From: Prado023 sp963700475
GTDB taxonomy: Bacteria > Actinomycetota > Actinomycetes > S36-B12 > CAIYMF01
Direction of reading: 5' to 3'
Assembly: GCA_963700475.1 (NCBI GenBank)
Contig: CAVOXR010000009.1
Coordinates: 372,001 to 436,000 of the forward strand
DNA: 64,000 nt
Part shown: one piece after another, positions 55,613 to 63,725 of the stretch
Position numbering within the stretch: the first letter of the stretch is position 1
How the letters are laid out: every line of letters begins with the position of its first letter
Translations under genes and position numbers: made by a program
Notes under the pieces: generated by a model
Seen by the model: only the letters and a program-made list of their open reading frames with translations
What the model was told of the DNA's origin: nothing
The model's database searches: none

Positions 55613-57109
55613 TCAGCGGTCGCCGAAGATCGTCCGGTGCCAGTCCTTGCGGACCATACCGGTGATGTCGGAGGAGACGTGCTTGATGTTCGTGTACTCC
55701 TCGAGGGAGTAGATGCTCATGTCCTTGCCGAACCCCGAGGCCTTGTACCCGCCGTGCGGCATCTCGGAGACGATCGGGATGTGGTCGTTGATCCACACGC
55801 AGCCGGCGGCGATCTCCCGGCTGGCCCGCTGGGCACGGAAGGTGTTGGTGGTCCACGCGGAGGCGGCCAGGCCGAACGGCACGTCGTTGGCCAGCGCGAT
55901 GCCCTCGTCATCGGTGTCGAAGGGCAGCACGACCAGCACCGGTCCGAACAGCTCCTGCTGCACGATCTCGGAGTCCTGCGCCGCGCCCACCACGAGGGTC
56001 GGCGGGTAGAACGAGCCCGCGGACAGATCGCCCGCAGGGACCACGCCTCCCCGCACGACCGTCGCGCCCGCGGCAACCGCGCGCTCGACGTAGCCGTGGA
56101 CCGACTCCCTCTGACGCATCGACACCAGCGGGCCCTGGTCGGTGGACGGATCGGTCGGGTCGCCGAGGCGGACCGTGTCCATGAGAGCCGCCACCTTCTC
56201 GACGAACGCCTCGAGGTGCGGGCGCTGGACGTACGCACGCGTCGCGGCCGTGCAGTCCTGGCCGGTGTTGATCAGCGCGCCTGCGACGGCGCCGTTGGCC
56301 GCTGCGTCGAGGTCGGCGTCGTCGAACACCACGAACGGGGCCTTGCCACCGAGCTCGAGGTGCACGCGCTTGATCGTCCCGGTGGCCAGCTCCATCACGC
56401 GCTGGCCGACCGGCGTGGAGCCGGTGAACGAGACCATCGAGACGTCCGGGTGGCTGATCAGGGCCTCGCCGACACTGCGCCCGGGACCGGTCAGGACGTT
56501 GATCACGCCGGCGGGGATGCCCGCGGCCAGTGCGTCCTCGGCGACCATCAGCGAGGTCAGGGGGGTGATCTCGGCGGGCTTGAGGACGATGGTGTTCCCT
56601 GCCGCGACGGCGGGCAGGATCTTCCACATCGCCATCTGCAGCGGGTAGTTCCACGGGGCGATCGAGCCGACGACTCCGATCGGCTCGCGGCGGATGGACG
56701 ACGTGTGCGTCCCGTCGTACTCCGCCTGCGCCATGCCGTTGAGGACCCGCGCTGCGCCGGCGAAGAACCGGACGTTGTCGATGGAGCCGGGGACGTCGAA
56801 CTCGGTGGTCAGCTTGATCGGCTTGCCTGACTGGGCGGTCTCGACCCGGGCGTACTCGTCGGCTCGGGCCTCCATCCGGTCGGCGAGGGCAAGCAGGGCA
56901 GCCGAGCGCTCACCGGGTGTCGCGCCCGACCAGCCCGGGTACGCGCGCCGTGCGGCGGCGACGGCGGCGGCCACATCCTCGACGCTGGCCTCGCCCAGTG
57001 TGGCAACGACCGATCCATCCGCGGGGTTGAGGACATCCACGCTCCCACCGCTGCCCGCCTCGTGGCGACCATCGATGAACTGGCCCAGAAGCGCCACGAC
57101 ATCCTCCAA
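55613..57109 (-). CDS. patD: Aminobutyraldehyde/aldehyde dehydrogenase (PatD/PuuC-like)
   Basis: A 498-residue NAD(P)-dependent aldehyde dehydrogenase expected to oxidise 4-aminobutanal to GABA. It begins MEDVVALLGQFIDGRHEAGS. Marks are GSIAPWNYPLQMAMWKILPA, GNTIVLKPAEITPLTSLMVA, VSFTGSTPVGQRVMELATGT, the general base in VHLELGGKAPFVVFDDADLD and the cysteine in ALINTGQDCTAATRAYVQRP. QQELFGPVLVVLPFDTDD and MPHGGYKASGFGKDMSIYSL follow near the end. D-C-T-A-A-T-R and the gene's place 26 bases before potD support the aminobutyraldehyde/betaine-type branch. First gene of the operon patD-potD-potA-potB-potC. Confidence 0.9.
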   Translation of the reverse strand: MEDVVALLGQFIDGRHEAGSGGSVDVLNPADGSVVATLGEASVEDVAAAVAAARRAYPGWSGATPGERSAALLALADRMEARADEYARVETAQSGKPIKLTTEFDVPGSIDNVRFFAGAARVLNGMAQAEYDGTHTSSIRREPIGVVGSIAPWNYPLQMAMWKILPAVAAGNTIVLKPAEITPLTSLMVAEDALAAGIPAGVINVLTGPGRSVGEALISHPDVSMVSFTGSTPVGQRVMELATGTIKRVHLELGGKAPFVVFDDADLDAAANGAVAGALINTGQDCTAATRAYVQRPHLEAFVEKVAALMDTVRLGDPTDPSTDQGPLVSMRQRESVHGYVERAVAAGATVVRGGVVPAGDLSAGSFYPPTLVVGAAQDSEIVQQELFGPVLVVLPFDTDDEGIALANDVPFGLAASAWTTNTFRAQRASREIAAGCVWINDHIPIVSEMPHGGYKASGFGKDMSIYSLEEYTNIKHVSSDITGMVRKDWHRTIFGDR

Positions 57110-57137
57110 CTCTCAGCGCATCGCCCACAGGGTGGGG

Positions 57138-57157
57138 CATCTACGGTTTTCGTGCAG
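57138..57157 (-). promoter_or_regulatory. Operator-like word upstream of patD, shared with the 61624 gene
   Basis: On the coding strand this reads CTGCACGAAAACCGTAGATG, 29-48 bases before the patD start codon. A similar word, CTGCGGAAAACGCATGATG, lies upstream of the second aldehyde dehydrogenase (61767-61785) in the same orientation. Both lie in unusually AT-rich patches. A shared binding site for the AsnC/Lrp regulator or another factor is possible. Confidence 0.35.
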
Positions 57158-57295
57158 TCTCCCGATCCGTTTGACGATATTCGTCGTGGATCACACAATG
57201 CACGCACGATAACGGACGGCGCGCGACGTCACAAACCCAAACGCCCCGAAGGCCTGAAGTGTTACGCGACCTTCACAATTGAGGAGCCCAAGGGA

Positions 57296-57324
57296 GAGGG
57301 GCGGTGGTCACCCCACCGCCCCTC
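57296..57324 (-). terminator. Hairpin terminator of the 2-hydroxyacid dehydrogenase gene
   Basis: GAGGGGCGGTGG (57296-57307) pairs with CCACCGCCCCTC (57313-57324) around a 5-base loop: a perfect 12-base GC stem. It lies 17 bases past the stop of the minus-strand dehydrogenase gene (57341). It separates that gene from the patD promoter region downstream. Confidence 0.7.
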
Positions 57325-57340
57325 CTCAGCCGTCGCGCGG

Positions 57341-58348
57341 TTACGCAGTGACGATCCGCTCCGCCTCGGGCGACTCGCCCTTGCCGAAGGCCACGATGTT
57401 CTCCGTCGTGACCCGGGCGATCTCGTCGAGTGCCTCCCTGGTGAGGAAGGCCTGGTGGGCGGTGACGATCACGTTGGGGAAGGTCATCAACCGGGCCAGG
57501 ACGTCATCGGCCATCACCTCGCCGGACAGGTCCTCGAAGAACTTGCCCTCCTCCTCCTCGTAGACATCCAGGCCGACACCGCCGACCTGCCCGGTCTTCA
57601 GGGCCTCGATGAGGGCCACCGTGTCCACGAGGGCTCCGCGGCTGACGTTGATCAGGATGACCCCGGGCTTGAGGGCGGCGAGGACGAGGTCGTTGATGAT
57701 GTGGTGGGTCTCGGGGAACAGCGGCACGTGCAGGGAGACGATGTCAGCGTCCCTGCCGATCTCGCTGAGGGTGACGTACTCCAGACCGTGCTCCTCGGCC
57801 CACTTCGGGTCCGGGTACGGGTCCCACATGATCACGCGCATCCCGAAGCCCTTGAAGATCTGGCCGGTGATCTTGCCGATCTTGCCCGTCCCGATCAGCC
57901 CGACGGTCTTGCCGTGCATGTCGAAGCCGACCAGTCCGTCGAGGGTGAAGTTCATGTCGCGCACGCGGCGGTTGGCCTGCGGGATGTGCCGGTTGAGGGC
58001 GAGCGCGAGGGTGACCGCATGCTCGGCCACGGCGTACGGGGAGTAGGCGGGCACCCGCGCGACCAGCAGCCCATGCTCCTTGGCAGCCTCGAGGTCGACC
58101 CCGTTGAAGCCCGCACAGCGCAGGGCGATCATCTTCACGCCCTTGGCCGCGAGCACCTCGATGACCTCGCGCGTGACCTTGTCGTTGACGAAGACGCACA
58201 CGACGTCGACATCGTCGCCCACCGTCTCGACCGTGTCCGGGTTCAGCCGGTACTCGCGGAACTTGGGCGTGAATCCAGCCGCGATCAGGGCCTCGCCGAG
58301 GTGGTCGCGGTCGTACTTCTTGGTGTCGAACAGCGTGATGTTGGTCAT
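57341..58348 (-). CDS. D-isomer 2-hydroxyacid dehydrogenase (D-lactate dehydrogenase-like)
   Basis: A 335-residue NAD-dependent reductase of the LdhA/VanH group. The cofactor motif is KTVGLIGTGKIGKITGQIFK, followed by FGMRVIMWDPYPDPKWAEEH. Catalytic residues are the arginine in VILINVSRGALVDTVALIEA, the glutamate in GLDVYEEEEGKFFED and the histidine in NVIVTAHQAFLTREALDEIA. The early segment VDVVCVFVNDKVTREVIEVL and ALRCAGFNGVDLEAAKEHGL fit fermentative D-lactate dehydrogenases. The substrate is probably pyruvate or a similar 2-oxoacid. It has its own terminator and is divergent from the multicopper oxidase gene. Confidence 0.9.
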   Translation of the reverse strand: MTNITLFDTKKYDRDHLGEALIAAGFTPKFREYRLNPDTVETVGDDVDVVCVFVNDKVTREVIEVLAAKGVKMIALRCAGFNGVDLEAAKEHGLLVARVPAYSPYAVAEHAVTLALALNRHIPQANRRVRDMNFTLDGLVGFDMHGKTVGLIGTGKIGKITGQIFKGFGMRVIMWDPYPDPKWAEEHGLEYVTLSEIGRDADIVSLHVPLFPETHHIINDLVLAALKPGVILINVSRGALVDTVALIEALKTGQVGGVGLDVYEEEEGKFFEDLSGEVMADDVLARLMTFPNVIVTAHQAFLTREALDEIARVTTENIVAFGKGESPEAERIVTA

Positions 58349-58438
58349 GGTCGAACGCTAGTCGCGGGCTGGCGGCGTTGCCATCCCAGCGGTGGCCCAG
58401 CCCTCGGCCGTGACCGGGCTGTGTGGCAAGGTGCCGAC

Positions 58439-59947
58439 ATGGCCGGTTCCCGACATTCCCTGCGCACGTGCGGAGTGCGGATCCCCGCCGTGGTGCTGGC
58501 GACCGCGGCAGCCCTCAGCGGGCTGGCCGGCTGCGCCAACCCGGCATCATCACCGGTGACCGAGGCCCCCGTGACCCGGGCGCTGGCCATCCCCCCGCTG
58601 GAGGAGGGCACAGTCTCCGGGGGTCAGCGCACCTACGCCCTGGATGTCCGGTCGGCGACGACCGATTTCGGGGTCGGCGGGCCCACGGATACCTACGGTG
58701 TGAACCAGACGTACCTGGGCCCCACCCTGCGGATGACCACCGGCGACGAGGTCCGGATGGATGTCCACAACGCGCTGGACACCGTCACCACCCTGCACTG
58801 GCACGGCATGCACGTCCCGGCGAAGATGGACGGCGGACCGCACCAGCTCCTCGAGCCGGGCCAGACCTGGTCGCCGCACTGGCAGGTCCGCCAGCCCGCC
58901 GCCACCCTCTGGTACCACGCGCACCCCCACGGCCAGACAGCCGACCAGGTGTACCGGGGCGTGGCCGGCATGATCCTGGTCGAGGACCCCGCTGGCGGGC
59001 CGGACCTGCCCGACGAGTACGGGGTGGACGACATCCCGGTGATCGTCCAGGACAAGACCTTCGACTCCGACGGGCAGCTCGTGTTCGACCAGCGCGGGCC
59101 GAGCTCGACCGGCTTCCTCGGAGACACGGTCATGGTCAACGGCACGATCGGCGCCTACCTCGACGTGCCCACCACCCACGTGCGGTTGCGCCTGCTGAAC
59201 GCCTCCACGGCGCGCATCTACAAGTTCGGCTTCGCAGACGACCGCAGCTTCGACGTCGTCGGCACCGACGGGGGCCTGCTCACCGCGCCCGTCAGGCTGG
59301 ACCGGATCCAGCTCTCCCCCGGTGAGCGCGCGGAGATCGTCGTGGAGATGGCTCCCGGGGAGACCGTCGAGCTGCGCAACTACTCCCCCGACTTCGGCGG
59401 CCGCGTGGCGGGCAACTCCCGGTTCGGCACCGGGGACTACCGGGTCCTCGAGCTTCGCGCCGCCCCGACGCTCAGGGAGTCACCGGCGGCACCGGCGACC
59501 CTCGCCACGTTCTCCCGGATCCCGGAGTCCTCGGCCGACCGCACCCGCGCCTTCACCATCAACGCCCAGATCATCAACCGCCGCCCGGTGGACATGGGCC
59601 GCATCGACGAGGTCGTCCCGCTGGACGCCACCGAGGTGTGGGTGCTGCGCAACCGCGACCCCCAGCCGCACAACTTCCACGTCCACACCGTGCAGTTCCA
59701 GGTGCTGGACATCGACGGCGAGCCTCCGCCCGCGCAGCTGGCGGGCTGGAAGGACACGGTCTACCTGCCCCCGGGCTCGCAGGTGCGGATCATCGCGTCC
59801 TTCACCGACTACGCGGACCCCATGTGGCCCTTCATGTACCACTGCCACCTGCTGTGGCACGAGGACTCGGGCCTGATGGGCCAGTTCGTCGTCGTGGCCC
59901 CCGGCCAGACCCCGGTCCCCCCGCCGGACCCCTACCCGTCCCACTGA
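58439..59947 (+). CDS. Multicopper oxidase lipoprotein (CueO/bilirubin oxidase-like)
   Basis: A 502-residue exported multicopper oxidase. The N-terminus MAGSRHSLRTCGVRIPAVVL with ALSGLAGCANP is a lipoprotein signal peptide (L-A-G-C). All four copper motifs are present: TLHWHGMHVPAKMDGG, ATLWYHAHPHGQTADQVY, PQPHNFHVHTVQFQVLD, and MYHCHLLWHEDSGLMGQF with the type 1 cysteine and axial methionine. The arrangement is that of three-domain CueO/spore-coat/bilirubin-oxidase enzymes that oxidise Cu(I), Fe(II) or phenolics with oxygen. A copper-tolerance role is possible. Start ATG 58439 is chosen for the signal peptide; the frame is open much farther upstream across the opposite-strand gene. The stop is followed by a C-rich tract. 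Confidence 0.93.
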   Translation: MAGSRHSLRTCGVRIPAVVLATAAALSGLAGCANPASSPVTEAPVTRALAIPPLEEGTVSGGQRTYALDVRSATTDFGVGGPTDTYGVNQTYLGPTLRMTTGDEVRMDVHNALDTVTTLHWHGMHVPAKMDGGPHQLLEPGQTWSPHWQVRQPAATLWYHAHPHGQTADQVYRGVAGMILVEDPAGGPDLPDEYGVDDIPVIVQDKTFDSDGQLVFDQRGPSSTGFLGDTVMVNGTIGAYLDVPTTHVRLRLLNASTARIYKFGFADDRSFDVVGTDGGLLTAPVRLDRIQLSPGERAEIVVEMAPGETVELRNYSPDFGGRVAGNSRFGTGDYRVLELRAAPTLRESPAAPATLATFSRIPESSADRTRAFTINAQIINRRPVDMGRIDEVVPLDATEVWVLRNRDPQPHNFHVHTVQFQVLDIDGEPPPAQLAGWKDTVYLPPGSQVRIIASFTDYADPMWPFMYHCHLLWHEDSGLMGQFVVVAPGQTPVPPPDPYPSH

Positions 59948-60058
59948 GCCAGCCCCCGGGCGCCAGCCCCGCCCCGTGCCCCCCGCGCCGCGCCGCGCCC
60001 CCCGCGCCCCACGCGCGCCCCGCGCCCCCCGCGTGCGGCTCCAGAGCCGGACACAGCG
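59948..60058. other. Near-pure G+C tract after the multicopper oxidase gene
   Basis: About 80 bases here are almost only C and G (repeats of CGCGCCCC and CCCGCGCCGCG). No gene is visible. The tract leads directly into the nested palindrome at 60059. Confidence 0.6.
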
Positions 60059-60128
60059 CGATCCGCTTCCCACTCGCGGATCCGCTTCCCATATTCGGGA
60101 AGCGGATCCGCGGAAGGGAAGCGGATCG
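60059..60128. repeat. Nested perfect palindrome, intergenic repeat element
   Basis: The inner arms CGCGGATCCGCTTCCC (60075-60090) and its exact complement (60097-60112) flank the 6-base centre ATATTC. Outer arms CGATCCGCTTCCC (60059-60071) and its exact complement (60116-60128) lie 3 bases outside on each side. Four copies of the core ATCCGCTTCCC thus form a symmetrical 70-base element. It lies between the convergent multicopper oxidase and aldehyde dehydrogenase genes. A degenerate relative is at 3171-3236. Confidence 0.9.
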
Positions 60129-60181
60129 GGTTGGGCGGCGTTCTGGGCGCCGGCTGAGCGGGCTGGCGGGCTGGGCGGGAC

Positions 60182-61624
60182 TCAGCCCTCGTCGAGGCTG
60201 ATCATCACGTGCTTGATGCGCGTGTAGTCCTCGAAGCCGTACATCGACAGGTCCTTGCCGTACCCGGAGTGCTTGAACCCGCCGTGCGGCATCTCGGCGA
60301 CCAGCGGGATGTGGGTGTTGATCCACACGGCACCGAAGTCCAGGTACTTGGCCATGCGCATGCCGCGGGCGAGGTCCTTGGTCCACACCGACGACGCCAG
60401 GCCGAAGGGCACATCGTTGGCCCAACCCAGCGCCTGGGCCTCGTCGGCGAAGCGCTGGACCGTCATGACCGGGCCGAAGATCTCGTTCTGGACCATCTCG
60501 TCGTCCTGGCGCAGCCCGGAGACGACCGTCGGCTCGATGAAGAAGCCGCGGTCGCCCTGCCGGACGCCGCCGGCCACGATCTCGGCGTGCTCGGGGGTCC
60601 GGGCGAGGAACCCGAGGACCTGCTCCATCTGGCGCTCGTTGTTCATCGGCGGCACCGTGGCGTCCTCGTCGGTCGGCCCGCCGACGAACGTCGTGGCGGT
60701 GTTGCGCGCCTGCTCCGCGAGGGCCGCGACGAACTCGTCGTGGATCGCGTCAGCCACCAGCACTCGGGTGGCGGCCGTGCAGTCCTGGCCGGCGTTGAAG
60801 TACCCGGCCATGGCCAGCCACTCGGCGGCCGCGGCGATGTCGGCGTCCTCGAACACCACGACCGGCGCCTTGCCGCCGAGCTCGAGGTGCACCCGCTTGA
60901 CGTCCTGGGCGGCGGTCCCCGCGACCGCCATGCCCGCGCGGACCGAGCCGGTGATCGAGACCATGTCGGGGCGCTTGTTCTCCACGAGCGCCTGGCCCGT
61001 GGTGCGGTCGCCCGTGACGACGTTGAGCACGCCGGCCGGCAGGACGTCGGCGAACATCTCGGCCATCCGCACGGTGCTCACCGGCGTGGTGTCCGAGGGC
61101 TTGAGGACGACGGTGTTGCCCGCGGCGAGCGCGGGGGCGAACTTCCAGACCGCCATCATCATCGGGTAGTTCCACGGGGTCACCTGGCCGATGACACCGA
61201 CGGGCTCGCGGCGGATGATCGAGGTGTAGCCCTTCATGTACTCCCCGCTGGCCCGACCCTCGAGGATCCGGGCAGCACCGGCGAAGAACCGGATCTGGTC
61301 GACCATCGGCGGGATCTCCTCCGACGCGGTCACGGCGATCGCCTTGCCGGTGTTCTCGCTCTCCAACGCGATGAGCTCGTCTGCGTTCGCCTCCACGATG
61401 TCGGCGATCTTCAGCAGGGCCGCCTGTCGCTCAGAAGGCGTGGTCTGGCTCCACGACTCGAACGCGTCCGACGCTGCGCGGTAGGCGCGGTCGACATCCT
61501 CGGCGTTGGACACCACGGCCTGGGCGAAGACCTCGCCGGTGGTCGGGTTGACCAGGTCGCTGGTCTGGCCCGAGACGGAGTCGACGGACTCACCGTTGAC
61601 GAAGTTGCGGATGGTGCGGCTCAC
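60182..61624 (-). CDS. Aldehyde dehydrogenase, gamma-aminobutyraldehyde/betaine aldehyde type
   Basis: A 480-residue aldehyde dehydrogenase. Start GTG 61624 (V-S-R-T-I-R-N-F-V-N-G-E) has AAGGAGA just upstream; the frame is open another 16 codons. Marks are GQVTPWNYPMMMAVWKFAPA, GNTVVLKPSDTTPVSTVRMA, SITGSVRAGMAVAGTAAQDV, the general base in VHLELGGKAPVVVFEDADIA and the cysteine in GYFNAGQDCTAATRVLVAD. MPHGGFKHSGYGKDLSMYGF closes the fold. It is a close paralog in type to the patD product (same D-C-T-A-A-T-R), so the window has two candidate 4-aminobutanal dehydrogenases. It is divergent from the AsnC/Lrp regulator and aminotransferase genes. Confidence 0.9.
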   Translation of the reverse strand: MSRTIRNFVNGESVDSVSGQTSDLVNPTTGEVFAQAVVSNAEDVDRAYRAASDAFESWSQTTPSERQAALLKIADIVEANADELIALESENTGKAIAVTASEEIPPMVDQIRFFAGAARILEGRASGEYMKGYTSIIRREPVGVIGQVTPWNYPMMMAVWKFAPALAAGNTVVLKPSDTTPVSTVRMAEMFADVLPAGVLNVVTGDRTTGQALVENKRPDMVSITGSVRAGMAVAGTAAQDVKRVHLELGGKAPVVVFEDADIAAAAEWLAMAGYFNAGQDCTAATRVLVADAIHDEFVAALAEQARNTATTFVGGPTDEDATVPPMNNERQMEQVLGFLARTPEHAEIVAGGVRQGDRGFFIEPTVVSGLRQDDEMVQNEIFGPVMTVQRFADEAQALGWANDVPFGLASSVWTKDLARGMRMAKYLDFGAVWINTHIPLVAEMPHGGFKHSGYGKDLSMYGFEDYTRIKHVMISLDEG

Positions 61625-61766
61625 TGGGTCTCCTTCGGAGCGACTGGGTCGAACGACGGGCAGGATCGGCACGGCGGTGTGCGCGGCGCAGATGCGGCGC
61701 GAGTCTAGCCCAGCGACTCACATCACGACAGCGCAGAGGCGTCACTATTCGTGGCGAAGTGAAGTT

Positions 61767-61785
61767 CATCATGCGTTTTCCGCAG
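61767..61785 (-). promoter_or_regulatory. Operator-like word in the ALDH-lrp divergent region
   Basis: On the ALDH coding strand this reads CTGCGGAAAACGCATGATG, matching CTGCACGAAAACCGTAGATG upstream of patD with a one-base gap. The same AT-rich patch holds GTGGCGAAGT (61751-61760), a ten-base word also found upstream of gabT (about 38885). The region serves two divergent promoters. Confidence 0.35.
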
Positions 61786-61840
61786 ATTTGCAGCCCATCA
61801 GCGACCGTTTCGCTTGCTTGTTGGCGCGTTCTGGGGTTCG

Positions 61841-62325
61841 ATGGCGCCCATGCTCCAGTCACCACGCCCCCGACCGGTGCCCCTCGATGACACTGCCAAG
61901 GCCATCGTCGAGCAGCTCCAGCAGGACGGCCGGCGCGCCTACGCCACCATCGGTCGCGCCGTCGGGCTCTCCGAGGCCGCAGTCCGCCAGACGGGTGGCC
62001 CGCCTCGTCGAGTCCGGGGTCATCCAGATCGTCGCCGTGACGGATCCCGATGCAGGTCGGGTTCCCCCGCGCGGCGATGCTCGGCATCCAGGTCGACGGC
62101 GACATCAACGAGGTCGCCGACCGCCTGGCCGAGCTCGAGGAGGTCGACTACCTGGTGATCACCGCCGGCGGGTTCGACATCCTGGCCGAGGTGGTCTGCG
62201 AGGACGACGAGCACCTGCTGGAGATCATGAACAGCAGGATCCGCGCCGTCCCCGGCGTCCGGAGCACCGAGACATTCGTCTACTTGAAGCTGCGCAAGCA
62301 GATCTACACATGGGGTACCCGATGA
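61841..62325 (+). CDS. AsnC/Lrp-family transcriptional regulator, with two +1 frameshifts
   Basis: The DNA-binding half reads VPLDDTAKAIVEQLQQDGRR, AYATIGRAVGLSEAAVRQ. An extra A at 61991 breaks the frame; removing it gives RVARLVESGVIQIVAVTDP. An extra G at 62049 breaks it again; removing it gives MQVGFPRAAMLGIQVDGDIN, EVADRLAELEEVDYLVITAG, FDILAEVVCEDDEHLLEIMN and FVYLKLRKQIYTWGTR. That is the complete RAM ligand-binding domain. Repaired length is about 160 residues. ATG 61841 and 61850 are both possible starts. The stop overlaps the aminotransferase ATG (ATGA), so the pair is co-expressed. The likely role is control of the amine catabolic genes in response to an amino acid or amine. Confidence 0.85.
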
Positions 62326-63722
62326 CCATCAGCGAGATGTCCTTCTCCGAGGCCGGCGACGACGCCCTGGCCGACAAGGCACGTGACCGGCTGTGGATGC
62401 ACTTCACCCGGCACTCGGTCTACGAGGAGGGCGCGGGGCACGTCCCGATCATCGTCCGCGGTGAGGGCGCGCGGATCTGGGACGACCAGGGCAAGTCCTA
62501 CCTCGACGGGCTCGCCGGGCTGTTCACCGTCCAGGCGGGTCACGGTCGCAAGGAGATCGCCGAGGCGATGGCCAAGCAGGCCGAGACCCTGGCGTTCTTC
62601 CCCCTGTGGTCCTACGCGCACCCGACCGCGATCGAGCTGGCCGACCGCCTCGGACAGCTCGCGCCCAAGGACATCAACCGCACCTTCTTCACCAGCGGCG
62701 GCGGCGAGGCCGTCGAGTCGGCGTGGAAGCTGGCCAAGCAGTACTTCAAGCTCACAGGCCAACCCACCAAGCACAAGGTGATCAGCCGCAACGTGGCCTA
62801 CCACGGCACCCCCCAGGGAGCCCTGGCGATCACCGGGATCCCGGCTGCGAAGACGCCGTTCGAGCCGCTCGTGCCCGGTGGCATCAAGGTGCCCAACACC
62901 AACTTCTACCGAGCCGAGCAGCACACCGACGACATCGAGGCGTACGGCCGCTGGGCCGCCGACCGGATCGCCGAGGCCATCGAGTTCGAGGGTCCTGAGA
63001 GCGTGGCTGCGGTGTTCCTCGAGCCGGTGCAGAACTCCGGCGGCTGCTTCCCGCCGCCCCCCGGCTACTTCGAGCGGGTGCGCGAGATATGCGACCAGTA
63101 CGACGTGCTGTTCGTCGCCGACGAGACCATCTGCGCCATGGGCCGCATCGGCGACTACTTCGCGATGAACCGCTACGGCGTCCAGCCGGACATCATCACC
63201 TTCGCCAAGGGCCTGACCTCCGGGTACTCCCCCATGGGCGCGATGATGGTGCACGACCGCCTGTTCGAGCCGTTCAAGCAGGGGACGACGTCCTTCCTGC
63301 ACGGCTACACCTGGGGCGGTCACCCGGTGTCGGCAGCCGCGGCACTGGCCAACCTCGACATCTTCGAGCGCGAGGGCCTCAACGCCCACGTGCAGGCCAA
63401 TGAGGGGGCCTTCCGGGCGACCCTGGAGAAGCTGCTCGACCTGCCGATCGTCGGCGACGTGCGGGGCGCGGGCTACTTCTACGGCATCGAGCTGGTGAAG
63501 GACAAGGCCACCAAGGAGACGTTCACCGACGAGGAGGCCGAGCGGCTGCTGCGCGGGTTCCTGTCCAAGGCCCTGTTCGACGCCGGGCTGTACTGCCGGG
63601 CCGACGACCGCGGCGACCCCGTCATCCAGCTGGCGCCGCCGCTGATCGTCGGCCAGCCGGAGTTCGACGAGATCGAGTCGATCCTGCGCGACGTTCTCAC
63701 CCGGGGCATGGAGCTCCTCTAG
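62322..63722 (+). CDS. Class III aminotransferase, putrescine/polyamine-pyruvate type
   Basis: A 466-residue PLP aminotransferase of the SpuC/omega-amino acid-pyruvate group. Start MTISEMSFSEAGDDALADKA at ATG 62322 overlaps the regulator stop. Segments are YEEGAGHVPIIVRGEGARIW, LDGLAGLFTVQAGHGRKEIA, FFTSGGGEAVESAWKLAKQY, SRNVAYHGTPQGALAITGIP, VFLEPVQNSGGCFPPPPGYF and LFVADETICAMGRIGDYFAM. The PLP lysine, about K296, is in IITFAKGLTSGYSPMGAM, followed by TSFLHGYTWGGHPVSAAAAL. Y-H-G-T and T-S-G-G-G-E-A are typical of the putrescine/beta-alanine-pyruvate branch, so it probably converts putrescine to 4-aminobutanal. Substrate choice cannot be settled from sequence. Confidence 0.9.
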   Translation: MTISEMSFSEAGDDALADKARDRLWMHFTRHSVYEEGAGHVPIIVRGEGARIWDDQGKSYLDGLAGLFTVQAGHGRKEIAEAMAKQAETLAFFPLWSYAHPTAIELADRLGQLAPKDINRTFFTSGGGEAVESAWKLAKQYFKLTGQPTKHKVISRNVAYHGTPQGALAITGIPAAKTPFEPLVPGGIKVPNTNFYRAEQHTDDIEAYGRWAADRIAEAIEFEGPESVAAVFLEPVQNSGGCFPPPPGYFERVREICDQYDVLFVADETICAMGRIGDYFAMNRYGVQPDIITFAKGLTSGYSPMGAMMVHDRLFEPFKQGTTSFLHGYTWGGHPVSAAAALANLDIFEREGLNAHVQANEGAFRATLEKLLDLPIVGDVRGAGYFYGIELVKDKATKETFTDEEAERLLRGFLSKALFDAGLYCRADDRGDPVIQLAPPLIVGQPEFDEIESILRDVLTRGMELL

Positions 63723-63725
63723 GCC

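Noticed and set aside
57062..58438. Plus-strand extension upstream of the multicopper oxidase
   Set aside because: The open frame is antisense to the 2-hydroxyacid dehydrogenase. The oxidase has its own lipoprotein signal peptide starting at 58439.
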